The position numbers were made by a program, and so were the translations under genes. From Streptomyces europaeiscabiei (GTDB taxonomy: Bacteria; Actinomycetota; Actinomycetes; Streptomycetales; Streptomycetaceae): 64,000 bases of DNA. Positions 45,965 through 54,526 of the stretch are shown in pieces; position 1 is the first letter of the stretch, and the number at the start of each line of letters is the position of its first letter. The stretch lies in the NCBI RefSeq assembly GCF_036346855.1, contig NZ_CP107841.1:2291001-2355000 (forward strand), read 5' to 3'. The notes under the pieces were generated by a model, which was not told where the DNA came from, did not search any database, and saw only the letters and a list, made by a program, of their open reading frames with translations.

Positions 45965-47617
45965 ATGGACACCCGTGACACCCGCGCACCAGGTGACGGC
46001 AGCGAGGCGCAGGGCGGTATCACCGTGCGGCGGGCGCTGGAGCTGCCCGGACTGCGCGGCGGGCTGCCCGAGGTCCTGGCCGGCGCCGACCGGCTGCACC
46101 GGACCGTGCGCTGGGTGCACGCGGGCGAGGTCCCGAACATCGCCTCGCTGCTCAAGGGCGGCGAACTGCTGCTGACCACCGGGTACGGGCTCGGCACCCG
46201 TCCCGCCGACCAGCGCGCGTTCGTCCGGACCCTCGCCGAGCGCGGTATCTCGGCCCTCGTGATCGAACTGGGCCCGCGCTTCACCCGGCTCCCTGCCGCC
46301 CTCGTCGAGACGGCGCGCTCGGCCGGTCTGCCCCTGGTACAACTGCACCGCGAGGTGGCCTTCGTGACGGTCACCGAGGAGATCCACACCGAGATCGTCA
46401 ACGGCCACTACGCGCTCCTCCAGCAGGCCGAGGAGGTCCACCGCCGCTGCACCGAGGCCCTGCTCGGCGGGGGCGGGATCCCCCAGGTCCTCGACATCCT
46501 GGCCGGCTTCAGCGGTAACCCGGTCTTCCTGGAGACCGCCGACGGGCAGCTCCTGTACGCCGCCGGGAGCGGCCCCGCGGACACCGATCCGCTCCAGGTG
46601 TGGGAGGGGCTGCGCGACCGGCAGCAGGACGCGCCGCCGGCCGGGACGACCATCGTCGACGTACCCGGAGGCGGCCCCGGAACGGGCTCGGTACGCGCCC
46701 GGCTGGTCCTCCTTCCCGTCGTCGCCCCCCTGGCCCCCGTGCACCGGATGGCCGCCGAGCGCGCGGCCGGCGTTCTCGCCGTCGTCCTGATGCAGGCCCG
46801 GCAGGAGGAGGAACTGGCGGCGCGCGGACGCGGCGACTTCCTCACCGACCTCGCCGAGGGCCGCGTCAAGGCCCAAGACGCCCCCGCGCAGGCCCGCGTC
46901 CTCGGCTTCAAGCCGGGCGGCGGCCCCCTGCTCCCCGTCGTCATGCGGCTCGCCGACGGCCTCTCCCCCGAGGGGGGAGGCTGGGCCGTCCTCGCCCGCG
47001 CGGTGGCCGAGGAGCTGGCCTCCGTGGGTGTGCCCGTCCTGCTCGGCGTACGCCCGGTCGAGGGCCGCGTCCCGCTGCTGCTGGGCCTGCGCGCGGAGTC
47101 GGAGCGCCCGGCGGTCGCCGACAAGGTCGCGGCGGCGCTGCGTGCCGGGGCGGAGCGTGCCGGGATGCGGCGGCCGGGCGGGCGGCCGCCCGTGGTGGTC
47201 GTGGGCGTGCCCGGCGGCTGGGCGGCCGCCTCGGCGGGGCTGCGGCACGCGGCGGAGACGGCGACGGCCGCGCAGGGGCTGGCCGACCGCCCCTGGTACG
47301 ACGCCCGGCGCCTCGACATCGACCTGCTGCTGTGGCGGCTGCGCGACCACCCCGACCTGGCCGCCTTCGTGGACCGCGCGATCGGCCCCCTCCGCGACCA
47401 CGACGACCGTGCCAAGCCCCCGCTGCTGCCCACCCTGGAGACCTATCTGGCGCACGCGGGCCGCAAGGCGGAGACCGCCCGCGAGCTGCACCTCAACCGC
47501 CAGACCCTCTACAACCGCCTCGCCCGCATCGGCGAGCTGCTCGGCACCGACCTGGACGACCCGCAGGCCGTCCTGGCCCTGAGCCTGGCGCTACGGGCCC
47601 GCCGACACGTCGCCTGA
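45965..47617 (+). CDS. PucR-family transcriptional regulator
   Basis: This 550-aa regulator of the purine-catabolism type starts with a PucR domain (ALELPGLRGGLPEVLAGADR, then VRWVHAGEVPNIASLLKGGE). A middle sensor part is followed by a C-terminal helix-turn-helix (TARELHLNRQTLYNRLARIG). It lies 21 bp downstream of the FAD oxidase, so both may be co-transcribed and the regulator may respond to the oxidase substrate. The target is unknown. Confidence 0.9.
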   Translation: MDTRDTRAPGDGSEAQGGITVRRALELPGLRGGLPEVLAGADRLHRTVRWVHAGEVPNIASLLKGGELLLTTGYGLGTRPADQRAFVRTLAERGISALVIELGPRFTRLPAALVETARSAGLPLVQLHREVAFVTVTEEIHTEIVNGHYALLQQAEEVHRRCTEALLGGGGIPQVLDILAGFSGNPVFLETADGQLLYAAGSGPADTDPLQVWEGLRDRQQDAPPAGTTIVDVPGGGPGTGSVRARLVLLPVVAPLAPVHRMAAERAAGVLAVVLMQARQEEELAARGRGDFLTDLAEGRVKAQDAPAQARVLGFKPGGGPLLPVVMRLADGLSPEGGGWAVLARAVAEELASVGVPVLLGVRPVEGRVPLLLGLRAESERPAVADKVAAALRAGAERAGMRRPGGRPPVVVVGVPGGWAAASAGLRHAAETATAAQGLADRPWYDARRLDIDLLLWRLRDHPDLAAFVDRAIGPLRDHDDRAKPPLLPTLETYLAHAGRKAETARELHLNRQTLYNRLARIGELLGTDLDDPQAVLALSLALRARRHVA

Positions 47618-47628
47618 GGCCGTGAGCG

Positions 47629-48765
47629 TCAGGTGAGCGGGCGCAGCTGCGTCAACTCGTCGTAGACGCTGAGCACCTGGGCCACCGTCTCGTCCTCCGT
47701 CGGCCAGGTGGCGGCCTGCCGCGTGCCCCGCTCCCGCAGCGCCTCACAGCGGGCCGGGTCACCGAGAAGGCGTACGACGGCCGTGGCGAGCGCCTCGGCG
47801 TCGCCGTACGGGACGAGTTCGGCACCGTCGCCGACCAGGTCGGGCAGCGATCCGACGGCGGCGGCGACGAGCGGCACGCGCGCGTGGAGCGCCTCCTGGG
47901 CGAGCACGGAGCGTGCCTCGGGGTCGCCGGGCAACAGCGCGACGTCGGCGGCCGCGATCAGCTCGGAGGCGTCGTCGCGCCGCCCCACGAGCCGCACGGG
48001 CAGCTCCTCGTCCTCGATACGGCGCTGCAGAACGCTCCGCAGAGCCCCCTCGCCCGCGACGACGAGCAGCGGCGCCGGGTCGAGACCGCGCCATTGACGG
48101 GCGGCGTCGAGCAGCGTGTCGTACCCCCGGTGGCGGTCCAGCGTGCCGGCGGCCATGAGCAACGGGCGGTCCGTGGCGCCCAGTTCGGCCCGGATCTTGG
48201 AGGCGGGCCGGTCCGGGTCCGCGCAGGGGTCGGCCCGGCGTGGCGTGGGCAGGGCGACGGCGGCGAGCCGGGCGTCGCGCGCACCCCTGCTGCGGGCCCG
48301 GTCGACCAGGTCGGAGGAGGTGCCGAGGACCACGGCGGCGGCCTTGGCGACGCGCCGCTCCAGCAGCCGCAGCAGATGCGCCCGCGCGCCCTCCGCGTGC
48401 GCACGCGTGTGCCAGGTGACGACGAGCGGGGTGGTGCGCCGGCCGAGCGCGAGGGTGGCCCGGAAGCCGGCGTGCAGGCCGTGCGCGTGCACCAGGTCGG
48501 CGTCCGCGCAGGCGCTGCGCAGGCTGGCCACCGAGGCGGGGTCGCTGCTGCGTGGCACGTGGACGTGGTGGGCGCCGACGCCGGTGAAGTCGTACACACC
48601 GTCGGCCTCACCGGGGGCGCACACGGTGACCCGCACGCCCCGGGCGACCAGGCCGGAGGCCAGCGACCGCACATGCGCACTGCTCACCGCGCTGCCGCCG
48701 CCGAGCACTTGCACGGTTCGCAGCGGCGACTGGCCGTGCGGTGAGTGGCTGCTCACGTGGCTCAC
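47629..48765 (-). CDS. Glycosyltransferase family 4
   Basis: This 378-aa GT-B glycosyltransferase has the N-terminal glycine-rich loop VLGGGSAVSSAHVRSLASGL and the acceptor half HAHGLHAGFRATLALG. The donor half has LLMAAGTLDRHRGYDTLLDA and EARSVLAQEALHARVPLVAA as the EX7E-like region. GTG 48765 has AGGAG ten bases upstream; GTG 48756 is the alternative. It is convergent with pucR, with an 11-bp gap. The product is unknown. A 330-bp leader region with a strong hairpin lies upstream. Confidence 0.85.
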   Translation of the reverse strand: MSHVSSHSPHGQSPLRTVQVLGGGSAVSSAHVRSLASGLVARGVRVTVCAPGEADGVYDFTGVGAHHVHVPRSSDPASVASLRSACADADLVHAHGLHAGFRATLALGRRTTPLVVTWHTRAHAEGARAHLLRLLERRVAKAAAVVLGTSSDLVDRARSRGARDARLAAVALPTPRRADPCADPDRPASKIRAELGATDRPLLMAAGTLDRHRGYDTLLDAARQWRGLDPAPLLVVAGEGALRSVLQRRIEDEELPVRLVGRRDDASELIAAADVALLPGDPEARSVLAQEALHARVPLVAAAVGSLPDLVGDGAELVPYGDAEALATAVVRLLGDPARCEALRERGTRQAATWPTEDETVAQVLSVYDELTQLRPLT

Positions 48766-49101
48766 GTGGCCGGGGCTCCTGGTTCGGGTCGGACGGTCAC
48801 GAAGAAACGTACAGAAGGATCCCGCGGTGGGGGTGGACCGTACGAGGCGATTCCGTACGGTCCACGCAGCACGTCCTGCTACGTCGTTCCTGTCCAAGGA
48901 TGCCAGGCCGCAAGAGTGTTCCGGGACAGCCGGACGGGGCGGGAGCCGGAGGGCCGGGCAACCCCGGAGCAACGGTCACCCACACGAGTGAACTCCCGCA
49001 CGAGGTTGCCCCTCCGTTCGACTCCCGTCCCACTCCCTACCCGCGGCTTTCACCGCCCTGCGCACGCACAGCCGACGAAAGCGGCGGGCCCGGCCCTCGT
49101 C
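48766..49101. other. Intergenic region between recN and glycosyltransferase
   Basis: These 336 bp hold no supportable gene. The region has a perfect 11-bp stem hairpin at 48834-48864 and is the only space for the glycosyltransferase promoter. Confidence 0.5.
48834..48864 (-). terminator. Perfect hairpin upstream of the glycosyltransferase
   Basis: TGGACCGTACG and CGTACGGTCCA form an 11-bp stem with a 9-base loop, 70-100 bp before the glycosyltransferase start and 240 bp after the recN stop. It could be the recN terminator or an attenuator in the glycosyltransferase leader. Confidence 0.5.
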
Positions 49102-50853
49102 CTACGCGTCCGCGCGGGCCGCCGCCAGCAACTCCTCCGCGTGCGCCCGCGCCGTCTCGGAGTCCTCCTGGCCGGCGAGCATGCGCGACAGCTCACGCAC
49201 CCGGTCCTCCCCCTCCAGGACCTTCACACCGGACCGGGTCACGGACCCGTCGCTGGTCTTCTCCACCAGCAACTGCCGGTCGGCGAAGGCGGCCACCTGG
49301 GGCAGATGGGTGACGACCACGACCTGCGCCGACCTGGCGAGCCGGGCGAGGCGCCGGCCGATCTCGACCGCGGCCTTGCCGCCGACACCCGCGTCGACCT
49401 CGTCGAAGAGGTACGTCGGCACGGGGTCCGTCCCCGCGAACACGACCTCCACGGCCAGCATCACCCGCGACAGCTCACCACCGGACGCGCCCTTGGCGAT
49501 GGGCCGGGGCGGCGCCCCCGGATGCGGGGCGAGCAACAGTTCGACCTCGTCGACACCGGACGGCCCGTACGCGACCGTACGCCCGCCCACCTCGACGCCC
49601 TCGGGATCGACGCTCTGCCGGATCTCGAACGACACGCGCGCGTGCGGCATGGCGAGCGAGGCCAGCTCGGCGGTGACGGCGGCGGCGAACCGCTCGGCGG
49701 CCTCCGCCCGCGCATCGGTCAGGGCCTGGGCGAGCCCGCCCAGTTCGGCGCGCAGCGCGTCCCGCTCGGCGGTCAGCTCGTCGATCCGCTCGTCGTCGCC
49801 GTCGAGTTCGGTGAGCCGCTGGGTACCCTCCTCGGCCCAGGAGAGCACGGAAGCGGTGTCCTGTCCGTACTGGCCGTACTTCCGGGTGAGCGCGTTGAGA
49901 GCGGCCCGTCGCTCCTCGACGGCCGCCAGCCGCAGCGGGTCGGCGTCCAGGTCGTCGGCGTATCCCGCCAGCTCCCCCGCCACATCTCCCAGCAGGATCC
50001 CGATCTCCCCGATCCGCTCGGCGAGCGCGGCCAGCGCCGGGTCGTGCGACCGCACGGCCTCCAGCGCCCGGTGTGCGCCCGCGACGAGCGTGGAGGCGTC
50101 CACGCCCTCCGGGTCCTCGGGGTTGCCCGCGAGCGCGGCGTGCGCGGCCGTGGCGGCGGAGGCCAGTGCCTCCGCGTGCCCGAGCCGCTCGGCCTCCTCG
50201 GCCAGTTCCACGTCCTCGCCGGCCCGCGGCTCGACGCCCGCGATCTCGTCGAGCCCGTACCGCAGCATGTCGGCTTCCTGGGCCCGCTCACGGGCGCGCG
50301 TGACGATCTCGTCGAGTTCGCCGGCCACGGCCCGCAGCCGCCGGTAGGCCTCGCCGTACTTGGTGAGCGGCACGGCCACGGCGTCCCCCGCGTACCGGTC
50401 GAGCGCCGCCCGCTGCCGGGACAGCTTCAGCAGCCCCTGCTGGTCGGTCTGCCCGTGCACGGCCACCAGTTCGTCGGCCAGCTCGGCGAGCACGCCCACC
50501 GGGACGGAACGCCCGCCCAGATGTGCCCGCGACCGTCCCTCGGCGGAAACGGTACGGCTGATCAGCAACGCCCCGTCGTCGAGTTCGGCCCCGGCCTCCT
50601 CGGCCCGGACGATCGCCGCCGCGCCCTCGGGCACGGTGATCCGGCCCTCCACGACGGCGTTCTTCGCGCCGATCCGTACGAACGCCGGGTCCGCCCGCCC
50701 GCCGAGCAGCAGGCCAAGACTGGTGACGACCATGGTCTTGCCCGCACCCGTCTCACCCGTCACAGCGGTGAAGCCGGGCGACAGCTCGACCACCGCGTCG
50801 TCGATGACTCCGAGCGACCGTATCCGCATCTCCTCCAACACGGACACGACCAT
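49102..50853 (-). CDS. recN: DNA repair protein RecN
   Basis: This SMC-like ATPase acts in double-strand-break repair. It has 583 aa. Walker A GETGAGKT is at residues 33-40. The long central part is coiled coil (RARERAQEADMLRYGLDEIA onward). GASGGELSRVMLAVEVVFAG is the signature, and YLFDEVDAGVGG the Walker B. MVVSVLEEMRIRSLG is the standard start. It is third in the order tlyA, nadK, recN on this strand, 149 bp after nadK, with a hairpin in between. Confidence 0.97.
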   Translation of the reverse strand: MVVSVLEEMRIRSLGVIDDAVVELSPGFTAVTGETGAGKTMVVTSLGLLLGGRADPAFVRIGAKNAVVEGRITVPEGAAAIVRAEEAGAELDDGALLISRTVSAEGRSRAHLGGRSVPVGVLAELADELVAVHGQTDQQGLLKLSRQRAALDRYAGDAVAVPLTKYGEAYRRLRAVAGELDEIVTRARERAQEADMLRYGLDEIAGVEPRAGEDVELAEEAERLGHAEALASAATAAHAALAGNPEDPEGVDASTLVAGAHRALEAVRSHDPALAALAERIGEIGILLGDVAGELAGYADDLDADPLRLAAVEERRAALNALTRKYGQYGQDTASVLSWAEEGTQRLTELDGDDERIDELTAERDALRAELGGLAQALTDARAEAAERFAAAVTAELASLAMPHARVSFEIRQSVDPEGVEVGGRTVAYGPSGVDEVELLLAPHPGAPPRPIAKGASGGELSRVMLAVEVVFAGTDPVPTYLFDEVDAGVGGKAAVEIGRRLARLARSAQVVVVTHLPQVAAFADRQLLVEKTSDGSVTRSGVKVLEGEDRVRELSRMLAGQEDSETARAHAEELLAAARADA

Positions 50854-50914
50854 ACGAGGTCGGAGGAGCGAAGTGCGACGCCCCCCGTCCCCAATGTCAC
50901 TCCGGCGAGCTACA

Positions 50915-50932
50915 GCGCCCCGAAAGGGGCGC
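50915..50932 (-). terminator. Terminator between nadK and recN
   Basis: GCGCCCC and GGGGCGC form a perfect 7-bp stem with a GAAA tetraloop. Confidence 0.7.
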
Positions 50933-51001
50933 GGGGAACCACGTGATCAGCCACTAACCACCCGCGGCCGCCGACGAGTCCCCGCCGGCCCCCACGAGGC
51001 G

Positions 51002-51907
51002 CTAGTGCCGAGCCCCCCGCCATCCGGAGACCGGCAGCGCGAACTTCGCCACCAGCCGATCCGTGAACGACGCATGATGCAACCGGGCCAGCCGCACCGG
51101 AACGGCCCCTCGCCGCACCTCGACGCGCGCCCCCGGCGGCAGCTCGACGGTCCGCCGCCCGTCGCACCACAACACCCCCGGCGGGATGTGCGGCAGGACC
51201 TCGACCGCAAGCACCGAGTTCGGCGAGGTCACCAACGGCTTCGCGAACAGCGCATGCGCGCTGATCGGCACCATCAGCAGCGCCTCGACCTCGGGCCACA
51301 CCACGGGCCCACCCGCCGAGAACGCGTACGCCGTGGACCCGGTCGGAGTCGACAGCACGATGCCGTCGCACCCGAACCCGGTCACCGGCCGGCCGTCGAT
51401 CTCGAGGACGACTTCGAGCAGCTTCTCGGCGCCGGCCTTCTGCACGGCCGCCTCGTTCAGCGCCCAGTCCGTGTGGACGATGTTGCCGTTCTGGTGAACG
51501 ACGACATCGACGGTCATCCGCTCCTCGACCTCGTACGCCTTGGTCACCACCCGGTCGACGACCTTGTCGAGGTCGTCCCGTTCGGCCTCCGCGAGGAAGC
51601 CGACGCTGCCGAGGTTGACGCCGAGCATCGGCACCCCGGACGCGCGGGCGAACTCGGCGCCGCGCAGCAGCGTGCCGTCACCGCCGAGGACGATGAGCAG
51701 CTCACACCCGTCGAGGCACTGCGGGGTGGCCTCCTTGACGAGTTCCACCTCCTCGGGCACCGGAATGTCCTCGGCCTCGTGCTCCAGGACACGCACACCG
51801 ATGCCGTGGTGCAGCAGCCCCTTGACGACGAGTTCGGCACTGCGGATCGCCGCCGGCCGCCCGGTGTGGGTGAGCAGGAAAACAGTTCGAGATCGGTCCT
51901 GAGTCAA
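51002..51907 (-). CDS. nadK: NAD kinase (TTG start)
   Basis: It phosphorylates NAD to NADP. It has 301 aa. LLIVLGGDGTLLRGAEFA is the GGDGT motif, and GFGCDGIVLSTPTGSTAYAFS the second conserved block. TTG 51907 is chosen because it overlaps the tlyA stop (TTGA) and GGAGG lies seven bases upstream; no ATG or GTG fits. Coupling to tlyA implies co-expression of an rRNA methyltransferase with NADP supply. Confidence 0.95.
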   Translation of the reverse strand: MTQDRSRTVFLLTHTGRPAAIRSAELVVKGLLHHGIGVRVLEHEAEDIPVPEEVELVKEATPQCLDGCELLIVLGGDGTLLRGAEFARASGVPMLGVNLGSVGFLAEAERDDLDKVVDRVVTKAYEVEERMTVDVVVHQNGNIVHTDWALNEAAVQKAGAEKLLEVVLEIDGRPVTGFGCDGIVLSTPTGSTAYAFSAGGPVVWPEVEALLMVPISAHALFAKPLVTSPNSVLAVEVLPHIPPGVLWCDGRRTVELPPGARVEVRRGAVPVRLARLHHASFTDRLVAKFALPVSGWRGARH

Positions 51908-52719
51908 CGCGGCCCCTCCGCCACTGCTCGGTCGACGTCGGCCGGGTCCAGCGCGGGAGCTCCGGCACGCAGCCACAGAAAGTACTCGACATTGCCCGAG
52001 GGCCCGGGCAGCGGACTGGCCGTCACACCCTTCACCCCGAGCCCCAGTTCGCCGGCCCGCCCGGCCACCCCGCGCACCGCTTCGGCGCGCAGCTGCGGAC
52101 TCCGTACGACTCCCCCACTGCCCAGCCGCTCCTTACCCACCTCGAACTGCGGCTTGACCATCATCACCAGATCGGCATCCGGCTTCACGCACCGCACCAG
52201 GGCGGGCAGTACCAGGCCGAGTGGGATGAAGGACAGATCCCCCACGACAAGATCCACAGGCTCCCCATCGATCGCTTCGAGCGTCAACTCGCGTACGTTC
52301 GTACGGTCCTTGACGGTGACGCGTTCATCACTCTGCAGAGTCCAGGCGAGTTGTCCGTATCCGACGTCCACGGCGACGACCTGCGCGGCCCCGGCCCGCA
52401 GCAGTACGTCGGTGAAGCCGCCGGTGGAGGCGCCGGCGTCCAGCGCCCGCCGCCCCTCGACGGCGAGTCCTAGAGGGACGAACACATCGAGGGCGCCCGC
52501 GAGCTTGTGGCCGCCTCTGGACACGTACTCCGGGTCGCCGTCGTCGGTCACGACCACGATCGCGGCGGCGGTCTCCACCTGGGTGGCGGACTTGGTCGCG
52601 ACGGTCTTGCCGACGGTGACGCGCCCGGCGGCGATCAGCTGGCTCGCGTGCTCACGCGACCGCGCGAGCTTCCGCCGGACCAGTTCGGCGTCCAGACGGC
52701 GGCGTGCGACTCCTGCCAC
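51904..52719 (-). CDS. tlyA: TlyA-family 2'-O-methyltransferase
   Basis: This 271-aa methyltransferase probably modifies 16S/23S rRNA ribose (capreomycin sensitivity in relatives). An N-terminal S4 domain (RRLDAELVRRKLARSREHAS) is followed by the SAM-binding fold: ALDAGASTGGFTDVLL, then VVGDLSFIPL and MVKPQFEVGKE. GTG 52719 has AGGAG eleven bases upstream; the longer frame to 52869 enters the neighbouring gene. It is coupled to nadK. Confidence 0.95.
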   Translation of the reverse strand: MAGVARRRLDAELVRRKLARSREHASQLIAAGRVTVGKTVATKSATQVETAAAIVVVTDDGDPEYVSRGGHKLAGALDVFVPLGLAVEGRRALDAGASTGGFTDVLLRAGAAQVVAVDVGYGQLAWTLQSDERVTVKDRTNVRELTLEAIDGEPVDLVVGDLSFIPLGLVLPALVRCVKPDADLVMMVKPQFEVGKERLGSGGVVRSPQLRAEAVRGVAGRAGELGLGVKGVTASPLPGPSGNVEYFLWLRAGAPALDPADVDRAVAEGPR

Positions 52720-52774
52720 GGTGGGTTCAGCTCCTGCTCTCGTACTGCGATCGATAGGTGCGACCCGAAGGGTC

Positions 52775-53119
52775 TCATCGAGGGCCGGTGGTCGGGTGAC
52801 GGGTGGGAGCCGTAGGTCCCGGGCGGGCGTCGAGCGCGGTGAGCGCGTCACGCAGCCCCCGGTGTACATCCTCGTACACCTCCACGTGGCCGTCGGTCGC
52901 GAGGTGGTCGGCGTCGGCCAGCCGGTCGAGCACGCCGTCGACCTCCGGGTGGCCGGTGGCGGTGCGGGGCACGTTCAGCGGGGCCGGGGCTGCGGGGTCG
53001 TCCCCGGGGTCGACGACCGGGGGCTCCGACTGCGGGCCGGGCTCGCCGGCCGCGCCGGCCGCGATCTCCGGAACCACTGCTTCCACCCCAGCTCCGACCT
53101 CGGGCAAAGAGTCGCTCAT
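52775..53119 (-). CDS. Small conserved actinobacterial protein
   Basis: This 114-aa protein is acidic and Pro/Ala-rich at the N-terminus. It has a compact conserved-looking C-terminal part, TGHPEVDGVLDRLADADHLA and EVYEDVHRGLRDAL, that resembles a small helical domain. It lies 55 bp before tlyA on the same strand. There is no signal or transmembrane helix. The function is unknown, with a role in the tlyA operon suggested by position. Confidence 0.65.
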   Translation of the reverse strand: MSDSLPEVGAGVEAVVPEIAAGAAGEPGPQSEPPVVDPGDDPAAPAPLNVPRTATGHPEVDGVLDRLADADHLATDGHVEVYEDVHRGLRDALTALDARPGPTAPTRHPTTGPR

Positions 53120-53161
53120 GCCCAGACGCTACCGCGAAGCTCTGGGGTACCGTCGAGCGCG

Positions 53162-53509
53162 ATGGCAACGATTGAGGAGTGCCGCGCCGCACTCGAAAAG
53201 CTCTCGGACAACATGGCAGGCGCCGAAGGACACGCGAGCGAGGCCACGGCCCTCGACCGCTCGGTGAGCTGCCATGTAAAGGATCTCGACGTCACCTTCG
53301 TGGGCCGTATGCGCGACGGGCGCATCGAGGTGCACGACACCCTTCAGGGGCCGCCGTCCCAGAAGGCCCAGATCCGGCTCGCCATGACGGGCGACGACCT
53401 GGTGTCCCTCGTCGGCGGCGAACTGAACTTCGCCAAGGCCTGGGGTTCGGGCCGGGTGAAGCTGGAGGCGGGTTTCCGGGACCTGCTCCAGCTCAGGAAG
53501 CTTCTGTAG
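53162..53509 (+). CDS. SCP2 sterol-binding-domain protein
   Basis: This 115-aa single-domain protein (EECRAALEKLSDNMAGAEGH, later FVGRMRDGRIEVHDTLQG and LVGGELNFAKAWGSGRVKLE) has the SCP2 lipid-binding fold. In bacteria its ligand is usually an unidentified hydrophobic molecule. ATG 53162 has no ribosome site but a TACCGT -10-like element eight bases upstream, so it may be leaderless. Its last 17 bp overlap the convergent ABC ATPase. Confidence 0.85.
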   Translation: MATIEECRAALEKLSDNMAGAEGHASEATALDRSVSCHVKDLDVTFVGRMRDGRIEVHDTLQGPPSQKAQIRLAMTGDDLVSLVGGELNFAKAWGSGRVKLEAGFRDLLQLRKLL

Positions 53510-54326
53510 CGGCCACCTTCTCGGTCTCCTCCATGCCGCTCCGTGCCCTGCGCGCCGCCGGCACCACGAGCGGTGTCCCCGTCTCCGGGTCGTCGATGAC
53601 CTGACAGCGCAGCCCGAAGACCTCCTCGACCAGCTCGGCCGTGACGATCTCCGAGGGGGCGCCCTCGGCGATCACCGAGCCGCCGCGCAGGGCGATGAGG
53701 TGGGTGGCGTATCGGGCGGCGTGGTTGAGGTCGTGCAGCACCGCTACCAGGGTGCGGCCCTGCCCCTCGTGGAGTTCGGCGCACAGGTCGAGCACGTCGA
53801 TCTGGTGCTGGATGTCCAGGAAGGTGGTCGGCTCGTCGAGCAGCAGCAGCGGGGTCTGCTGGGCGAGTGCCATGGCGATCCAGACGCGCTGGCGCTGGCC
53901 GCCGGACAACTCGTCGACGTAACGGTCGGCCAGTTCGGCGACCCCGGTCGACTCCATCGACTCCCGGACGATCCGCTCGTCCTCGGTGGACCACTGCCGC
54001 AGCAGCCCCTGGTGCGGGTACCGGCCGCGGCCCACGAGGTCGCCGACGGTGATCCCGTCGGGCGCGATCGACGACTGCGGCAGCAGACCGAGCGTCCGCG
54101 CGACCTTCTTGGCGGGCATCGACTGGATGACCTGCCCGTCGAGCAGCACCCGCCCCTGGGACGGCTTCAGCATCCGGGAGAGGGCGCGCAGGAGCGTGGA
54201 CTTGCCGCAGGCGTTGGGGCCGACGATCACGGTGAACGAGTTGTCGGGTATCTCCACCGACAGCTGCTCGGCGATGACCCGCTGGTCATAGGCGAGGGTG
54301 ACGTTCTCGGCGGACAGGCGGTTCAC
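53493..54326 (-). CDS. Iron-siderophore ABC transporter ATPase
   Basis: This 277-aa cytosolic ATPase drives Fe(III)-siderophore import with the two permeases upstream. The Walker A is GPNACGKST, the signature LSGGQRQRVWIAMA, and Walker B LLLLDEPTTFLD with H-loop LHDLNHAA. GTG 54326 has GAGGAG four bases upstream. The same frame is open back to an ATG at 54530 that overlaps the permease stop (ATGA); it would add 68 residues of repetitive Arg/Pro/Ile sequence. I annotate the shorter form, but the coupled longer one is possible. Confidence 0.93.
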   Translation of the reverse strand: MNRLSAENVTLAYDQRVIAEQLSVEIPDNSFTVIVGPNACGKSTLLRALSRMLKPSQGRVLLDGQVIQSMPAKKVARTLGLLPQSSIAPDGITVGDLVGRGRYPHQGLLRQWSTEDERIVRESMESTGVAELADRYVDELSGGQRQRVWIAMALAQQTPLLLLDEPTTFLDIQHQIDVLDLCAELHEGQGRTLVAVLHDLNHAARYATHLIALRGGSVIAEGAPSEIVTAELVEEVFGLRCQVIDDPETGTPLVVPAARRARSGMEETEKVAATEAS

Positions 54327-54381
54327 TGTGCTCCTCTTGTCGTTCTCGTTCGCCGACGCGCCGCGGTCCGGCCCGGGGGAT

Positions 54382-54501
54382 GTCGGCCTGATCGACTTCG
54401 GCCTGATCAACTTCGGCCTGATCGCGTTCGGCCTGATCAACTTCGGCCTGATCGCGTTCGGCCTGATCAACTTCGGCCTGATCGCGTTCGGCCTGATCTC
54501 A
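54382..54501. repeat. 15-bp tandem repeat upstream of the ATPase
   Basis: Eight consecutive 15-bp units contain TCGGCCTGATC, mostly alternating two variants so that 30-bp copies recur. On the minus strand the units read (IRPNA/IRPKL) in frame with the ATPase. The unit is a multiple of three, so expansion keeps the frame. Confidence 0.93.
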
Positions 54502-54526
54502 TTCGGCGCGTTCGGCTCGGGGCGGC

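Noticed and set aside
50360..53509. 1049-aa plus-strand frame
   Set aside because: Only its last 115 codons are a gene (SCP2). The rest is antisense to recN, nadK and tlyA.
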